Positions 35,588-44,391 of a stretch of 64,000 bases of DNA are shown here, piece by piece. Origin of the DNA: Prolixibacteraceae bacterium (GTDB lineage Bacteria > Bacteroidota > Bacteroidia > Bacteroidales > Prolixibacteraceae). The stretch lies in assembly GCA_003506435.1 (NCBI GenBank), contig DOAQ01000025.1, positions 107,357 through 171,356 on the forward strand, given 5' to 3'. A program made the position numbers and the translations under genes. Positions within the stretch are counted from its first letter, which is position 1, and each line of letters starts with the position of its first letter. The notes beneath the pieces were generated by a model. It searched no databases. It was given only the letters and a program-made list of their open reading frames with translations, and had not been told where the DNA came from.

Positions 35588-35737
35588 ATGAAAAACCATG
35601 TAAAAACACGTCCCTGTATCAGAGGAATTTTTATGCTTCTGATAATACTGTCTGATCCCGAAATTTATGGGGTTCAGGTCGGACAGGTTCCTGTTCATCA
35701 TTCCGAACCCGAAGAACACAAAAATCATCAGGAATAA
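35588..35737 (+). CDS. Tiny secreted or membrane peptide, copy 1
   Basis: A 49-residue frame starting MKNHVKTRPCIRGIFMLLII, with a basic N-terminus and a short hydrophobic core like a signal peptide, then a polar tail ending PEEHKNHQE. The 27 bases around its stop codon are clearly related to those at the end of the next small gene, which supports both as real genes. A hairpin with CCTGCGGTT arms (35508-35516 and 35550-35558) lies just upstream. No known family. Confidence 0.4.
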   Translation: MKNHVKTRPCIRGIFMLLIILSDPEIYGVQVGQVPVHHSEPEEHKNHQE

Positions 35738-35801
35738 AGCGCCCACACCGGAGGTTTTCCGGATTCAATATGAAATTTAATATAAACAGTAAACAGCAAG
35801 T

Positions 35802-36047
35802 ATGATGAAGTTAATCCCCTGCATAACCGGTATGCTCTTCCCGCTCATTCTGCTCTTCTCAAAGAGTACTGATCCGGGAGGAAAAGTCTGTGACCAACTG
35901 CCTGCCATTAAATACGAACGAAAAGAAAAACAAACGGACCCGGTTACGATGTCCGTGTGCCGGATATCCGAAGGCAATTTATGCGGAAGTTCTCTGTATT
36001 TTGTGATTCCGGATGAATGGGAAGAAAACAGGAATCACCGGAAATAA
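35802..36047 (+). CDS. Tiny secreted or membrane peptide, copy 2
   Basis: An 81-residue frame starting MMKLIPCITGMLFPLILLFS, a convincing signal-peptide-like start, with four Cys residues after it or in it (SVCRISEGNLCGSS) and a tail ending EENRNHRK. The ending resembles that of the upstream copy at both protein (EExxNHxx) and DNA level. The pair sits divergent from an XRE regulator. Function unknown; exported Cys-containing peptide precursors are one possibility. Confidence 0.45.
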   Translation: MMKLIPCITGMLFPLILLFSKSTDPGGKVCDQLPAIKYERKEKQTDPVTMSVCRISEGNLCGSSLYFVIPDEWEENRNHRK

Positions 36048-36360
36048 GACAAAGCGGAACCCACGCGGTTTTGCCATTATTGCGAACGGGTAGAGGTTGT
36101 CCAAAAACTCTGTGATACGTTGTGTATATTCTCTGTAATTTATATGGGAAACTGCTAATCGATAAACTTTGCAGAATTACATAAAGTCGTTTACAGAGTT
36201 GCACAGGATCAGTAAAATGATGATCTGTCTTTTTGGATAACCTCTTTTTCCATTCATTTCGCCCTTCGTATCCACCCCCTCATTGAAAAAAAGGAGAAGA
36301 ATTTTTGGTGTGATGGGGTGCGATGCAATTCCGGCCTGCAAAAAACAGCTTTCTATTCCG
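36048..36360. other. Intergenic region after the small peptides
   Basis: About 310 bases. AACTCTGT near 36097 and ACAGAGTT near 36192 are inverted with respect to one another. GAAAAAAAGGAGAAGAATTT at about 36284 resembles a stretch near 2952 in the other repeat-rich spacer. No gene with support. Confidence 0.4.
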
Positions 36361-36392
36361 AAAAAAACCGGCAAGTTTTTATCGCTTGCCGG
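36361..36392 (-). terminator. Terminator of the Gfo/Idh gene
   Basis: On the minus strand: stem CCGGCAAG / CTTGCCGG with a 9-base loop, followed by TTTTTTT. It lies 66 bases past the stop codon of the oxidoreductase. Confidence 0.85.
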
Positions 36393-36457
36393 TTGTATTG
36401 AATAGGATTTTTCAATCAAACAATTGTTGCCGTATTGTAATTCGAGAGGTAAAAAAA

Positions 36458-37810
36458 TTACAACAAACCTTCACCATATTCCCATCCATCACGGACTGGT
36501 TCTTTAATATAGTTGTCCAGCTCAGGACGCCCGACAGCCTTCATGTTTTTAGCATCGTAGTTAATGGTTCCTCCAAATCGTTGTGCAAGAACACCAATCT
36601 GTGCCATTTCCATCAGGCTGGCTGCATAATCAAAGTTTGATCCGGGCAGGGTGTCATTTTTAATTGCGGCAACCCATTCCTGTACCGGCTTTTCTTCTTC
36701 AACCCGTGGAATTGTCTGTGCGGGGGGATTTTTCTGAAATTCATTCCACTCTTCATCAGGAACCAATAATTTGGGGTTGTTGGGCCTTCCTCCGGTGATC
36801 AGTGTTTTTTTATCGCCAATCATAATCATACCGCTTCCGGGAAGTTCATCAATTCCCCATCCCGGTCTGACAGCAGGTTTTTCAATTCCTTCGTACCATT
36901 TCATGGTTACCGGGACCTTGTTTCCGCGGGCAGCAAATTGCCAGGTTACAACCGATTCTTCAGCAACAAAACTATGGTCGGGTACAGGATTGGGTACAAT
37001 CGCATCCACCGTGTGCGGCAATCCCAAATCCAACGCCCAGAAAGGGGCATCGAGGGTATGACAGCACCAGTCGCCCAGCTTGCCGTTTCCAAAATCGTAG
37101 AAACCGCGCCATGTTTTCGGTGCATACAAATTATTGAACGGATGCACGGCAACCGGTCCCAACCATAAGTCGTAATCCAAACCAGCAGGTACCTCATCAA
37201 CCGGTGGCGGGAAAGATGCCGGCTTTCCAAAATAACTATCTTTTACAAAATCGATTTTTCCCTGCCAGGCAATCACTTCCTTCACCTCTCCAAGTACGCC
37301 TGCTTCGTACCATTCCTTAATTAACCGTATCCCGTTGGTCGCATGCCCCTGGTTTCCCATTTGAGAAACAATGCCATAATATTTGGCTGCTTTTTGTAGC
37401 GTCCGCAACTGCCAGATATTATGTGCCAAAGGTTTCTCTACCAATACATGTTTCCCAAGTTGCATGGCCGCCATTGCTGCCGGGAAGTGCGTATGATCAG
37501 GTGTCGCAATTATTACGGCATCGATGTCTTTTGCCATTTCATCGAACATCACCCTAAAATCTTTGTACTGCTTTGCATCGGGGCAAGCCTTAAATCCGCT
37601 TTGCGACATTCGGTCATCCACATCGCACATGGCGACAATACTGTTTTTAGGGACTTGGGTCCAACTGGCGCTTCCTCGTCCGCCAACGCCTATCATAGCT
37701 ATGTTTAGCCTGTTGTTTGGCGAACAACTTATGAGGTTCGGAATAAACAATGTTCCTGCGGTAACCGCAGAGGCTGATCGAAGAAACGATCTTCGTGTCA
37801 AATGTTTCAT
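36458..37810 (-). CDS. Gfo/Idh/MocA-family oxidoreductase with Tat signal
   Basis: A 450-residue NAD(P)-dependent sugar oxidoreductase type protein. It carries a twin-arginine signal (RRSFLRSASA), followed by a Cys (LISCS) that could be lipidated. The Rossmann motif is AMIGVGGRGSASW (residues 38-50), the conserved EKP motif with catalytic Lys is LVEKPLAHN (K126), and the C-terminal substrate domain includes WCCHTLDAPFWALDLG. Secreted members with a prebound cofactor are frequent in Bacteroidota polysaccharide metabolism; the substrate is unknown. Confidence 0.92.
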   Translation of the reverse strand: MKHLTRRSFLRSASAVTAGTLFIPNLISCSPNNRLNIAMIGVGGRGSASWTQVPKNSIVAMCDVDDRMSQSGFKACPDAKQYKDFRVMFDEMAKDIDAVIIATPDHTHFPAAMAAMQLGKHVLVEKPLAHNIWQLRTLQKAAKYYGIVSQMGNQGHATNGIRLIKEWYEAGVLGEVKEVIAWQGKIDFVKDSYFGKPASFPPPVDEVPAGLDYDLWLGPVAVHPFNNLYAPKTWRGFYDFGNGKLGDWCCHTLDAPFWALDLGLPHTVDAIVPNPVPDHSFVAEESVVTWQFAARGNKVPVTMKWYEGIEKPAVRPGWGIDELPGSGMIMIGDKKTLITGGRPNNPKLLVPDEEWNEFQKNPPAQTIPRVEEEKPVQEWVAAIKNDTLPGSNFDYAASLMEMAQIGVLAQRFGGTINYDAKNMKAVGRPELDNYIKEPVRDGWEYGEGLL

Positions 37811-38202
37811 TTTAATTTAGTTTATGTCGGTTATTGTTTAGGTAATATTCATTTGCATTCGTTGTTTCTCTCGCTCGACAAACTCTCAAACTTCGTTTGG
37901 CCTTTGCCCTCGCTTGATCGAAACGTTCATTTAAAATCAGCAGGATCAACAGCCTCCGCTCAATTTGTAAAGCCTGAAAATAAAATCACAAACCGGTCTG
38001 TTCTGGTTGCCTAAAATTAATTAAAAAACGATTGCTTCCAAATATTTTATGAGATAGGTTCAAATTTGAAAAGTATGAAACAACACGTCTGGCAAAACAA
38101 AGGCTTCACGGGTGCCTGCTGTTGCAGAGAATAAAAGGGCAAGTAAGAAAACAGAAGAAGCTACATCATGAATATGCGGTAATTCTTATATCGGGTCCAA
38201 GT
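37811..38202. other. Intergenic region with no recognised element
   Basis: 392 bases between the oxidoreductase start and the GT9 stop. No gene, strong hairpin or known repeat found by eye. Confidence 0.5.
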
Positions 38203-39186
38203 TCAGAAATTATTTTTCACCCAGTTGATCAGCGCCTGTTCCGGAATGAGGTTCATGCAGTTGAAATGCTTTTTCGGACATTTGTGTTTACCCAGTTTTG
38301 AGCAGGGGCGACATTTCAGTCCACCGACTTCAAGCATCTTTGACCCCTCGCCCGGAAGATATGGATACATGCCCAATTGCGGAACGGTATTGCCCCAAAC
38401 CGATACTATTTTTTTACGGAAAGCGGCGGCTATGTGCATTAGTCCGGTGTCGTTGCTGATGACCAGCCGGGCCTGCTCAACCAGCGAAGCCGACTGATTG
38501 ATGTTCAGTTTTCCGCAGAAATCGATTACGTTTCCATCGGCAACTGTCATGATGGACTGTGCCATTTCCATTTCCTTTTCGCCTCCCAGAAGCACAAAAT
38601 TGTATTGTGTATTGCTGACAAGAGGCAGGTATTTCGCAGCAGGCAGCCGCTTGGTAAAATAGGTTCCGGCTAAAATAACGGCAACATATCCTTTCTGAAA
38701 TCGTTCCGGCAATTCACCAATATCAAATTTTTCGTTTTCGGGAATAAAATAATCGAGGCCTTTCCCGTCGTCTTTTATGCCAAAACTTTTTATCGTATCG
38801 AGGTAGCGTTCAACAATGTGTATATTGGGAAGCTGATCGATCTTGAAAGTGACCAGCATCCACTTTTCGAAATTCAGCTTCTTAAATGAGAATGACTTGC
38901 TTCGAAGATGCCATTTGACTTTCAGGCTGCGGAGGTTATGATGAAGATCGATCACATAATCGTATTTTTCTGCCTTCAGCGATGGAATAATTTCTTCGAG
39001 TTTCTTTTCGAACGAGTAAATTTTGTCGATATACGGGTTGGCTTCCAGCAGGCAACGGTGTTTTTGCTTGGTCAGAAAATGAATTTCTGCATCCTCTAAC
39101 CGGGTTCTCAATTGTCTGACGACCGGCGTTGTCAACACAATATCGCCGATGGAACTAAACCGTATGATTAAAATTTTCTGCTTCAA
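38203..39186 (-). CDS. Glycosyltransferase family 9 (heptosyltransferase-like)
   Basis: A 327-residue GT-B glycosyltransferase of the ADP-heptose:LPS type. The N-terminus KILIIRFSSIGDIVLTTPVVRQL is the family signature with the acceptor-binding Asp; the C-terminal domain shows VISNDTGLMHIAAAFRKKIVSVWG, the ADP-sugar site. A Cys-rich stretch follows (LKCRPCSKLGKHKCPKKHFNC), often seen in Bacteroidota members. It acts at the inner face of the inner membrane on the lipopolysaccharide core. Located downstream of the atpDC terminator. Confidence 0.93.
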   Translation of the reverse strand: MKQKILIIRFSSIGDIVLTTPVVRQLRTRLEDAEIHFLTKQKHRCLLEANPYIDKIYSFEKKLEEIIPSLKAEKYDYVIDLHHNLRSLKVKWHLRSKSFSFKKLNFEKWMLVTFKIDQLPNIHIVERYLDTIKSFGIKDDGKGLDYFIPENEKFDIGELPERFQKGYVAVILAGTYFTKRLPAAKYLPLVSNTQYNFVLLGGEKEMEMAQSIMTVADGNVIDFCGKLNINQSASLVEQARLVISNDTGLMHIAAAFRKKIVSVWGNTVPQLGMYPYLPGEGSKMLEVGGLKCRPCSKLGKHKCPKKHFNCMNLIPEQALINWVKNNF

Positions 39187-39194
39187 CTTTAAAA

Positions 39195-39225
39195 ATAAAA
39201 AACCCTGAAGTTTTGCCTTCAGGGT
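39195..39225 (-). terminator. Terminator of atpD-atpC
   Basis: Minus-strand stem ACCCTGAAG / CTTCAGGGT with a 6-base loop, followed by TTTTTTA. It lies between the atpC stop and the GT9 start. Confidence 0.88.
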
Positions 39226-39248
39226 AAATATAATGAGAATTGCTAATT

Positions 39249-39491
39249 CTAAACGGATTCAGCCAGAACAATTATTCTATTGCCCTTATTTTCGATCACT
39301 CCCCCGTTAATTTCAAAAAACTGTTCCTCATCGTTGAGGTCAACAATTTTGATCGTCCCTTTATCAAGCATTGAGATGATCGGAGCATGGTTTTTCAATA
39401 TCTCGAAAGATCCTTTGCTGCCGGGTACTTTTATCAGTTTAACCTCTCCGGAAAATACTTTTTTATCGGGTGTGATGATTTCCAATAACAT
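39249..39491 (-). CDS. atpC: F1-type ATP synthase epsilon subunit, short form
   Basis: An 80-residue epsilon subunit: only the N-terminal beta-sandwich domain (LLEIITPDKKVFSGEVKLIKVPG; NHAPIISMLDKGTIKIVD; FFEINGGVIENKGNRIIVLAE). The C-terminal helical hairpin that inhibits ATP hydrolysis in other bacteria is absent, as usual in Bacteroidota. It follows atpD with an 18-base gap. Confidence 0.94.
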   Translation of the reverse strand: MLLEIITPDKKVFSGEVKLIKVPGSKGSFEILKNHAPIISMLDKGTIKIVDLNDEEQFFEINGGVIENKGNRIIVLAESV

Positions 39492-39509
39492 GAACTGTGT
39501 TTTAGCTTG

Positions 39510-41021
39510 TTAATTATTGGCTTCTGCCAGCATTCTTTCACCTTTTGCAATGGCTTCCTCAATGGTTCCCACAAAGTTAAACGCTGCTTCCGGATACTGA
39601 TCCACTTCGCCTTCCATAATCATGTTAAACCCTTTGATGGTATCTTCAATAGATACCAATTTCCCTTTCATACCGGAAAAATGTTCGGCCACAAAGAAAG
39701 GCTGCGAAAGGAAACGCTGCACACGGCGTGCGCGGTGTACCACCAGCTTGTCGTCTTCCGAAAGTTCATCCATTCCAAGGATGGCAATAATATCCTGAAG
39801 TTCCTTGTAACGTTGCAATAGTTCTTTCACCCGTTGTGCGCAGGAATAATGTTCCTTGCCAACCACTTCGGCAGTCAGAATACGCGACGTTGAATCAAGC
39901 GGGTCGACTGCCGGGTAGATACCCAACTCTGATATTTTACGGCTCAGTACCGTAGTTGCATCGAGGTGGGCAAATGTCGTTGCCGGAGCAGGGTCGGTAA
40001 GGTCATCGGCAGGCACATAAACAGCCTGCACCGAAGTGATTGAACCGTTTTTGGTTGACGTAATACGTTCCTGCATAATCCCCATCTCGGTAGCCAGCGT
40101 TGGCTGGTAACCCACGGCTGACGGCATGCGTCCCAGCAGCGCCGAGACTTCCGATCCGGCCTGTGTGAAACGGAACACGTTGTCGACGAAAAACAGGATG
40201 TCGCGGCCACCGCCGGTACTTCCATCCCCATCGCGCAAACTCTCTGCAATGGTCAATCCCGAAAGCGCTACACGTGCACGTGCGCCCGGAGGTTCGTTCA
40301 TCTGACCGAACACCAGCGCCAGCTTCGAGCTTTTCACGGCCTCGTTGTCCACTTTCGACAAGTCCCAGCCGCCCGCTTCCATCGACTTTTTAAATTCTTC
40401 ACCATAGTTCACGATGTTGGCTTCGATCATTTCGCGAAGCAGGTCGTTCCCCTCGCGGGTACGTTCGCCCACGCCGGCGAATACCGAAAGTCCGCTGTGT
40501 GCAAGGGCAATATTGTTAATTAATTCCTGGATCAAAACTGTTTTCCCCACACCGGCGCCACCGAATAAACCAATTTTACCTCCTTTGGCATACGGTTCAA
40601 TCAGGTCAATCACTTTAATCCCGGTGAACAAAACTTCTTTTTCGGTGGTCAGGTCTTCGTATTTTGGCGGTTCGTTATGAATATTCAGACCTTCCTTTGG
40701 TAACTTTTCCAGCCCGTCAACCGGGTCGCCGGTTACGTTAAGCAAACGCCCGAGAGCAATTTGGCCTTTGGGCATGGTAATCGGACTACCGGTGGCAATT
40801 ACATCCATACCGCGTCTCAACCCATCGGTCGAGTCCATCGAAACGGCGCGCACCGTATTTTCGCCGATGTGTTGTTGGCACTCGGCAACCAGATTATCTT
40901 TTCCTTCGCGGACGATTTCCAGCGCATCGTAAATTTTGGGAAGATCACTTCCTTCACGGTCGAAGCTAATGTCCAAAACAGGACCGATTATCTGTACAAT
41001 TCTACCTATATTTTGACTCAT
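39510..41021 (-). CDS. atpD: F1-type ATP synthase beta subunit
   Basis: A 503-residue catalytic subunit. Walker A is GLFGGAGVGKTVLIQELI; the catalytic Glu follows in GVGERTREGNDLL; Walker B is DILFFVDNVFRFTQAGSEVS; the adenine pocket and DELSEDDKLVVHRARRVQRFLSQPFFVAE are present. Complete. The other ATP synthase genes (atpB, E, F, H, A, G) are not adjacent, so this is the detached atpDC arrangement known in part of the phylum. Confidence 0.98.
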   Translation of the reverse strand: MSQNIGRIVQIIGPVLDISFDREGSDLPKIYDALEIVREGKDNLVAECQQHIGENTVRAVSMDSTDGLRRGMDVIATGSPITMPKGQIALGRLLNVTGDPVDGLEKLPKEGLNIHNEPPKYEDLTTEKEVLFTGIKVIDLIEPYAKGGKIGLFGGAGVGKTVLIQELINNIALAHSGLSVFAGVGERTREGNDLLREMIEANIVNYGEEFKKSMEAGGWDLSKVDNEAVKSSKLALVFGQMNEPPGARARVALSGLTIAESLRDGDGSTGGGRDILFFVDNVFRFTQAGSEVSALLGRMPSAVGYQPTLATEMGIMQERITSTKNGSITSVQAVYVPADDLTDPAPATTFAHLDATTVLSRKISELGIYPAVDPLDSTSRILTAEVVGKEHYSCAQRVKELLQRYKELQDIIAILGMDELSEDDKLVVHRARRVQRFLSQPFFVAEHFSGMKGKLVSIEDTIKGFNMIMEGEVDQYPEAAFNFVGTIEEAIAKGERMLAEANN

Positions 41022-41127
41022 GAAATATAATTTAAAAGTCGTGCCGGAAATTACGAAAACCTACTGATTTGAACAAATATATCAAGTTTGAAAAATTGCG
41101 AAAAGCTCATTCAGGTATTGAGCCTGA

Positions 41128-42111
41128 TTAATGGTCCCTTTTCATCATCATTTCTGAAAGCGAAACCAATCCGTTTTTTCTATCCTGAGGTACAGCAAGC
41201 TCATCCAGATTTTTCATTGCAGCTTTGTAAAAGGCTTCAATTTCATTTTGGGTGATCTGCTGAATATTCAGTTCAGAATAAATTTTCCGGACTGCATCAA
41301 TTTTTTCAGAAATATCAAACCGTTTTGCCGTAATCCATCCGAGCAACTGTTGTTTTGTTTTTTCTTTTGCTAATTCAAGTGCTTTTAACAGCAAAAAAGT
41401 TTTTTTGTTTGTGGTAATATCGCCGCCGATCGTTTTTCCGAATTTTTCTTCGTCAGCAAAAACATCCAACAGGTCGTCCTGAAGTTGAAAAGCCATGCCC
41501 AGATTGATGCCAAATTCGTAAAGTGAATCAGCAACCGGCTGATCTGCTCCGGCAGCCAGAGCCCCCGCTTTCAGGCTACAGGCAAGTAATACTGCTGTTT
41601 TCAGCCGGATCATTTCCAGATATTCGCCGATGGTAACATCCATGCGGGTTTCGAAGTCCATGTCATATTGCTGCCCCTCGCAAATCTCGATTGCCGTTTG
41701 CGAAAAAAGTTGCGTTACCTGTCGAATGTCGGGCAATTCGGTTTGCAGGATGTATTGATAAGCCAGAATTGACATGGCATCGCCGGAGAGAATGGCCGCA
41801 TTTTCGCTGAATTTTTTGTGCACTACAGGTTGTCCCCGGCGCATGTCAGCGCAATCCATAATATCGTCGTGCAACAAGGTGAAATTGTGAAAAATTTCGA
41901 TAGCCAGTGCAGCGGGAAAGGCTTTTTCAATGTCGTCCCGAAACATATTGTATGCCAGCAAAGCCATCACCGGACGAAGCCGTTTGCCTCCCATGTTCAG
42001 TGTATACGAAACAGGATGGTACAAATTCAGCGGTTCGGTAGCGCCAATCCGGTCAGCTTCTTTCTGAATTTTTTCAGCAATAATGGTTTGAAGTTGTTGT
42101 ATGGTATACAT
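41128..42111 (-). CDS. Polyprenyl synthetase (short-chain isoprenyl diphosphate synthase)
   Basis: A 327-residue trans-prenyltransferase condensing isopentenyl diphosphate with allylic diphosphates. The two Asp-rich Mg-binding motifs are LLHDDIMD and LQDDLLD; GGKRLRPVMALLAY is the IPP-binding motif. In the first motif region the chain-length residues (FTLLHDDIMD) suggest a C15-C20 product, but length cannot be fixed by eye. Upstream of serS by orientation with a 116-base gap that holds a terminator. Confidence 0.92.
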   Translation of the reverse strand: MYTIQQLQTIIAEKIQKEADRIGATEPLNLYHPVSYTLNMGGKRLRPVMALLAYNMFRDDIEKAFPAALAIEIFHNFTLLHDDIMDCADMRRGQPVVHKKFSENAAILSGDAMSILAYQYILQTELPDIRQVTQLFSQTAIEICEGQQYDMDFETRMDVTIGEYLEMIRLKTAVLLACSLKAGALAAGADQPVADSLYEFGINLGMAFQLQDDLLDVFADEEKFGKTIGGDITTNKKTFLLLKALELAKEKTKQQLLGWITAKRFDISEKIDAVRKIYSELNIQQITQNEIEAFYKAAMKNLDELAVPQDRKNGLVSLSEMMMKRDH

Positions 42112-42154
42112 AAAGGACTATTCCTCCTGAATTCCTTGAATTTATGAGGCCGTC

Positions 42155-42194
42155 CAAAAAATCCGGGACAGAGTGACGCAAATTGCGGATTTTA
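42155..42194 (-). terminator. Terminator of serS
   Basis: Minus-strand stem AAAATCCG / CGGATTTT followed by TTGG, loop of about 21; the T-run is part of the stem. Located 34 bases past the serS stop. Confidence 0.6.
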
Positions 42195-42227
42195 GAACTT
42201 TCCGGACAACTTCATATCTTATTACTA

Positions 42228-43502
42228 TTAATTAATCATCTCAAATCCGCAAAATGGAACCAGCACTTTCGGGATTCTAATTCCTTCCGGAGTCTGGTTG
42301 TTTTCGAGCAATGCGGCAACAATACGCGGCAAAGCCAGCGCGCTGCCGTTCAGCGTGTGCGCAATCTGCGGTTTTTTGGTTATTTCGTCGCGGTAACGAA
42401 GTTTCAAACGGTTGGCCTGAAACGATTCGAAGTTGGAAACCGAACTCACTTCGAGCCATTTTTCCTGGGCTGCCGAATACACTTCAAAATCGTAGGTAAG
42501 GGCCGAAGTAAAACTCATATCGCCACCGCACAAACGAAGAATGCGGTAAGGCAGTTCCAGTTTCTCAACCAATCCGGCCACGTGGGCTACCATCTCGTCG
42601 AGCCGCTCGTACGAAGTTTCGGGAAGCGCAACCTGCACAATTTCCACCTTGTCGAACTGGTGCAGCCGGTTGAGGCCGCGCACATCTTTTCCGTATGAAC
42701 CGGCTTCGCGGCGGAAACAGGCGCTGTACGCACAGTTTTTCACCGGAAAGTCTTTCACTTCAAGAATCACGTCGCGGTAAATATTGGTAACCGGAACTTC
42801 CGCTGTCGGGATCAGATACAGGTTGTCTAAAGTAACGTGGTACATCTGGCCTTCCTTGTCGGGCAACTGACCGGTGCCAAAACCCGAATCTTCGTTTACC
42901 ATCAGCGGCGGCTGCACTTCCAAATAACCGGCTTTTCCGGCTTCCGTTAAAAAGAAATTGATCAGCGCCCGTTGCAGTATAGAACCTTTTCCTTTGTAAA
43001 CAGGAAACCCTGCCCCTGTAAGTTTCACGCCCAGTTCAAAGTCAATAATATCGTATTTCTTTGCCAGTTCCCAGTGGGGTAATTTGTCTTCAGGCAAAAC
43101 GGGTATTTCGTCTTTGCGGGCAACAATCAGGTTGTCTTCAGGCGTTTTCCCTACCGGAACAATCTCTGCCGGAATATTGGGTAGTTGTACCTGCAAGGCA
43201 AAAACCTGATCATCTATTTTTGCAAATTCTTCGTCAAGTTGTTTAATCGATTCTTTCAGCTCGGCTGTTTTATCTTTGGCAACATCTGCTTCACTTTTTT
43301 TGCCTTCGCGCATCAGGTTGCCTATTTCTTTCGAAATGCGGTTCATCTCCGATTTTACCTGGTCGCCTTTGGCCTGTATTTCGTTTTTCTTTTTGTACAA
43401 AGCAATGATTTCGTCAACAATTTGTTGCGCATTGAAATTTTTCTTCTTCAATTTTTCAACCACCAGTTCGGGGTTTTCCTGAATGAATCGTAAGTTGAGC
43501 AT
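42228..43502 (-). CDS. serS: Seryl-tRNA synthetase
   Basis: A 424-residue class II synthetase. The N-terminal tRNA-binding arm is a long coiled coil (residues about 28-100). Catalytic motif 2 is ACFRREAGSYGKDVRGLNRLHQFDKVEI and motif 3 is TLNGSALALPRIVAALLENNQ with the ATP-binding Arg. EVQPPLMVNEDSG and LIPTAEVPVTNIY are family signatures. Complete and normal in length. Confidence 0.98.
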   Translation of the reverse strand: MLNLRFIQENPELVVEKLKKKNFNAQQIVDEIIALYKKKNEIQAKGDQVKSEMNRISKEIGNLMREGKKSEADVAKDKTAELKESIKQLDEEFAKIDDQVFALQVQLPNIPAEIVPVGKTPEDNLIVARKDEIPVLPEDKLPHWELAKKYDIIDFELGVKLTGAGFPVYKGKGSILQRALINFFLTEAGKAGYLEVQPPLMVNEDSGFGTGQLPDKEGQMYHVTLDNLYLIPTAEVPVTNIYRDVILEVKDFPVKNCAYSACFRREAGSYGKDVRGLNRLHQFDKVEIVQVALPETSYERLDEMVAHVAGLVEKLELPYRILRLCGGDMSFTSALTYDFEVYSAAQEKWLEVSSVSNFESFQANRLKLRYRDEITKKPQIAHTLNGSALALPRIVAALLENNQTPEGIRIPKVLVPFCGFEMIN

Positions 43503-43580
43503 TTTTGAGCTATTTTTAAAAATGTTTTATTCTGAAAATAAATGAAAGAATTGTTTTTATCTTCCTTAAAATGTTCCGAA

Positions 43581-43696
43581 GCTACACGCAGGGCGGGAGT
43601 TTTCCGATAAACTCTCTACGAAGAACTGCTTTTCAAATTACTAATTTCCTGCCAACGAAGCAACCAAACCCGGCTTGCGGGTAATTTGCTGTTTGC
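43581..43696. repeat. attC-like element downstream of the membrane-protein cassette
   Basis: A 116-bp element related to 45163-45296. Shared blocks are CGGGAnTTTnCCGATAAACT on the left and CGGCTTGnGGGT then TTTGCTGTT on the right. It ends at the GTTTGC core where the membrane-protein cassette begins. Internal complementarity is weaker than in the 1597 and 63690 elements. Confidence 0.5.
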
Positions 43697-44275
43697 GGTA
43701 GTTAATTTCTCTCTCCCTTGTGTAATCTTTCATATAGTAATTTGTTTATGTCACAAATAATTCTGTCAACCTTATAAAAGCCTAATGTAAAGCAAGTGCC
43801 ATATATTAATATCAATGTTAGATTTAGCGTTGAATATAATATTGTCCAACTTTTTGGAACTAAAACGTCAAGATGAAGTGTTGAATATTTCAATGCAGAT
43901 GCTAGTAAAAAAATAATTGCGCAATGAAGAGAACCTTCGCCAGCTTTTGCAATCCTATCAATCATTAACGGCTCTTTCGTGCTATCAAGTCCTCTTGTCC
44001 AAGAAAAACAAACCGATGAAATTGCGGCAAGAATAGCAAAGCCATAATTTGTCAAATTTGTCGTGTCTTCTTCTATGTTTTTAAATCCATAAATAACAAT
44101 ACTTGCTCCTAATATACTAAAGAAAAAATTAGGAAGAATAACCAAAAATACTTTGTAATAGTTGTCGAAAAAAACATACTTTAAGCCTTTCCCAATTCTG
44201 GAAAGTGTCCACCAAAACGGGAATAGAATTTTCTTAAATAGTTTTTTCAAGGTCGTCATTTTAATTACCGCCAAC
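43691..44275 (-). mobile_element. Membrane-protein cassette (integron-like)
   Basis: The gene is enclosed exactly by an inverted repeat: GTTTGCGGTAGTTAATTT at 43691-43708 and, read on the minus strand from 44275, GTTGGCGGTAATTAAAAT. Fourteen of 18 positions agree. The stop codon lies within one copy and the ATG at the inner end of the other, so almost nothing but the reading frame lies inside. There is no room for a promoter in the cassette; a possible one lies outside, near 44290-44323. This is the most compact of the six. Confidence 0.6.
43702..44259 (-). CDS. Hypothetical membrane protein carried by a cassette
   Basis: A 185-residue protein with about four membrane segments (VFLVILPNFFFSILGASIVIYG; YGFAILAAISSVCFSW; LHCAIIFLLASALKY; TLNLTLILIYGTCFTLGFY) and basic ends. 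No family recognised. The ATG at 44259 is preferred over an in-frame TTG at 44274, which would lie in the cassette end repeat. Base composition is more AT-rich than serS and rplU on either side, consistent with acquisition. Cargo function unknown; small membrane proteins are frequent effectors in defence systems, but that is speculation. Confidence 0.7.
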   Translation of the reverse strand: MTTLKKLFKKILFPFWWTLSRIGKGLKYVFFDNYYKVFLVILPNFFFSILGASIVIYGFKNIEEDTTNLTNYGFAILAAISSVCFSWTRGLDSTKEPLMIDRIAKAGEGSLHCAIIFLLASALKYSTLHLDVLVPKSWTILYSTLNLTLILIYGTCFTLGFYKVDRIICDINKLLYERLHKGERN

Positions 44276-44330
44276 TTGAATATAGCACTAATTTATTCTA
44301 CTTGTAATTTAGGAAACAAATGTAGAAATA

Positions 44331-44364
44331 AAAAAATCTCCTGCCTTCGAAAAGACAGGAGATT
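44331..44364 (-). terminator. Terminator of rplU-rpmA
   Basis: Minus-strand stem AATCTCCTG / CAGGAGATT followed by TTTTT. It lies 28 bases past the rpmA stop, before the membrane-protein cassette. Confidence 0.88.
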
Positions 44365-44391
44365 CTTCAAAAATCTATACTAAAAATCTTA

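Noticed and set aside
36177..36419. 80-codon minus-strand frame
   Set aside because: Runs through the Gfo/Idh terminator hairpin and lacks any coding signature.
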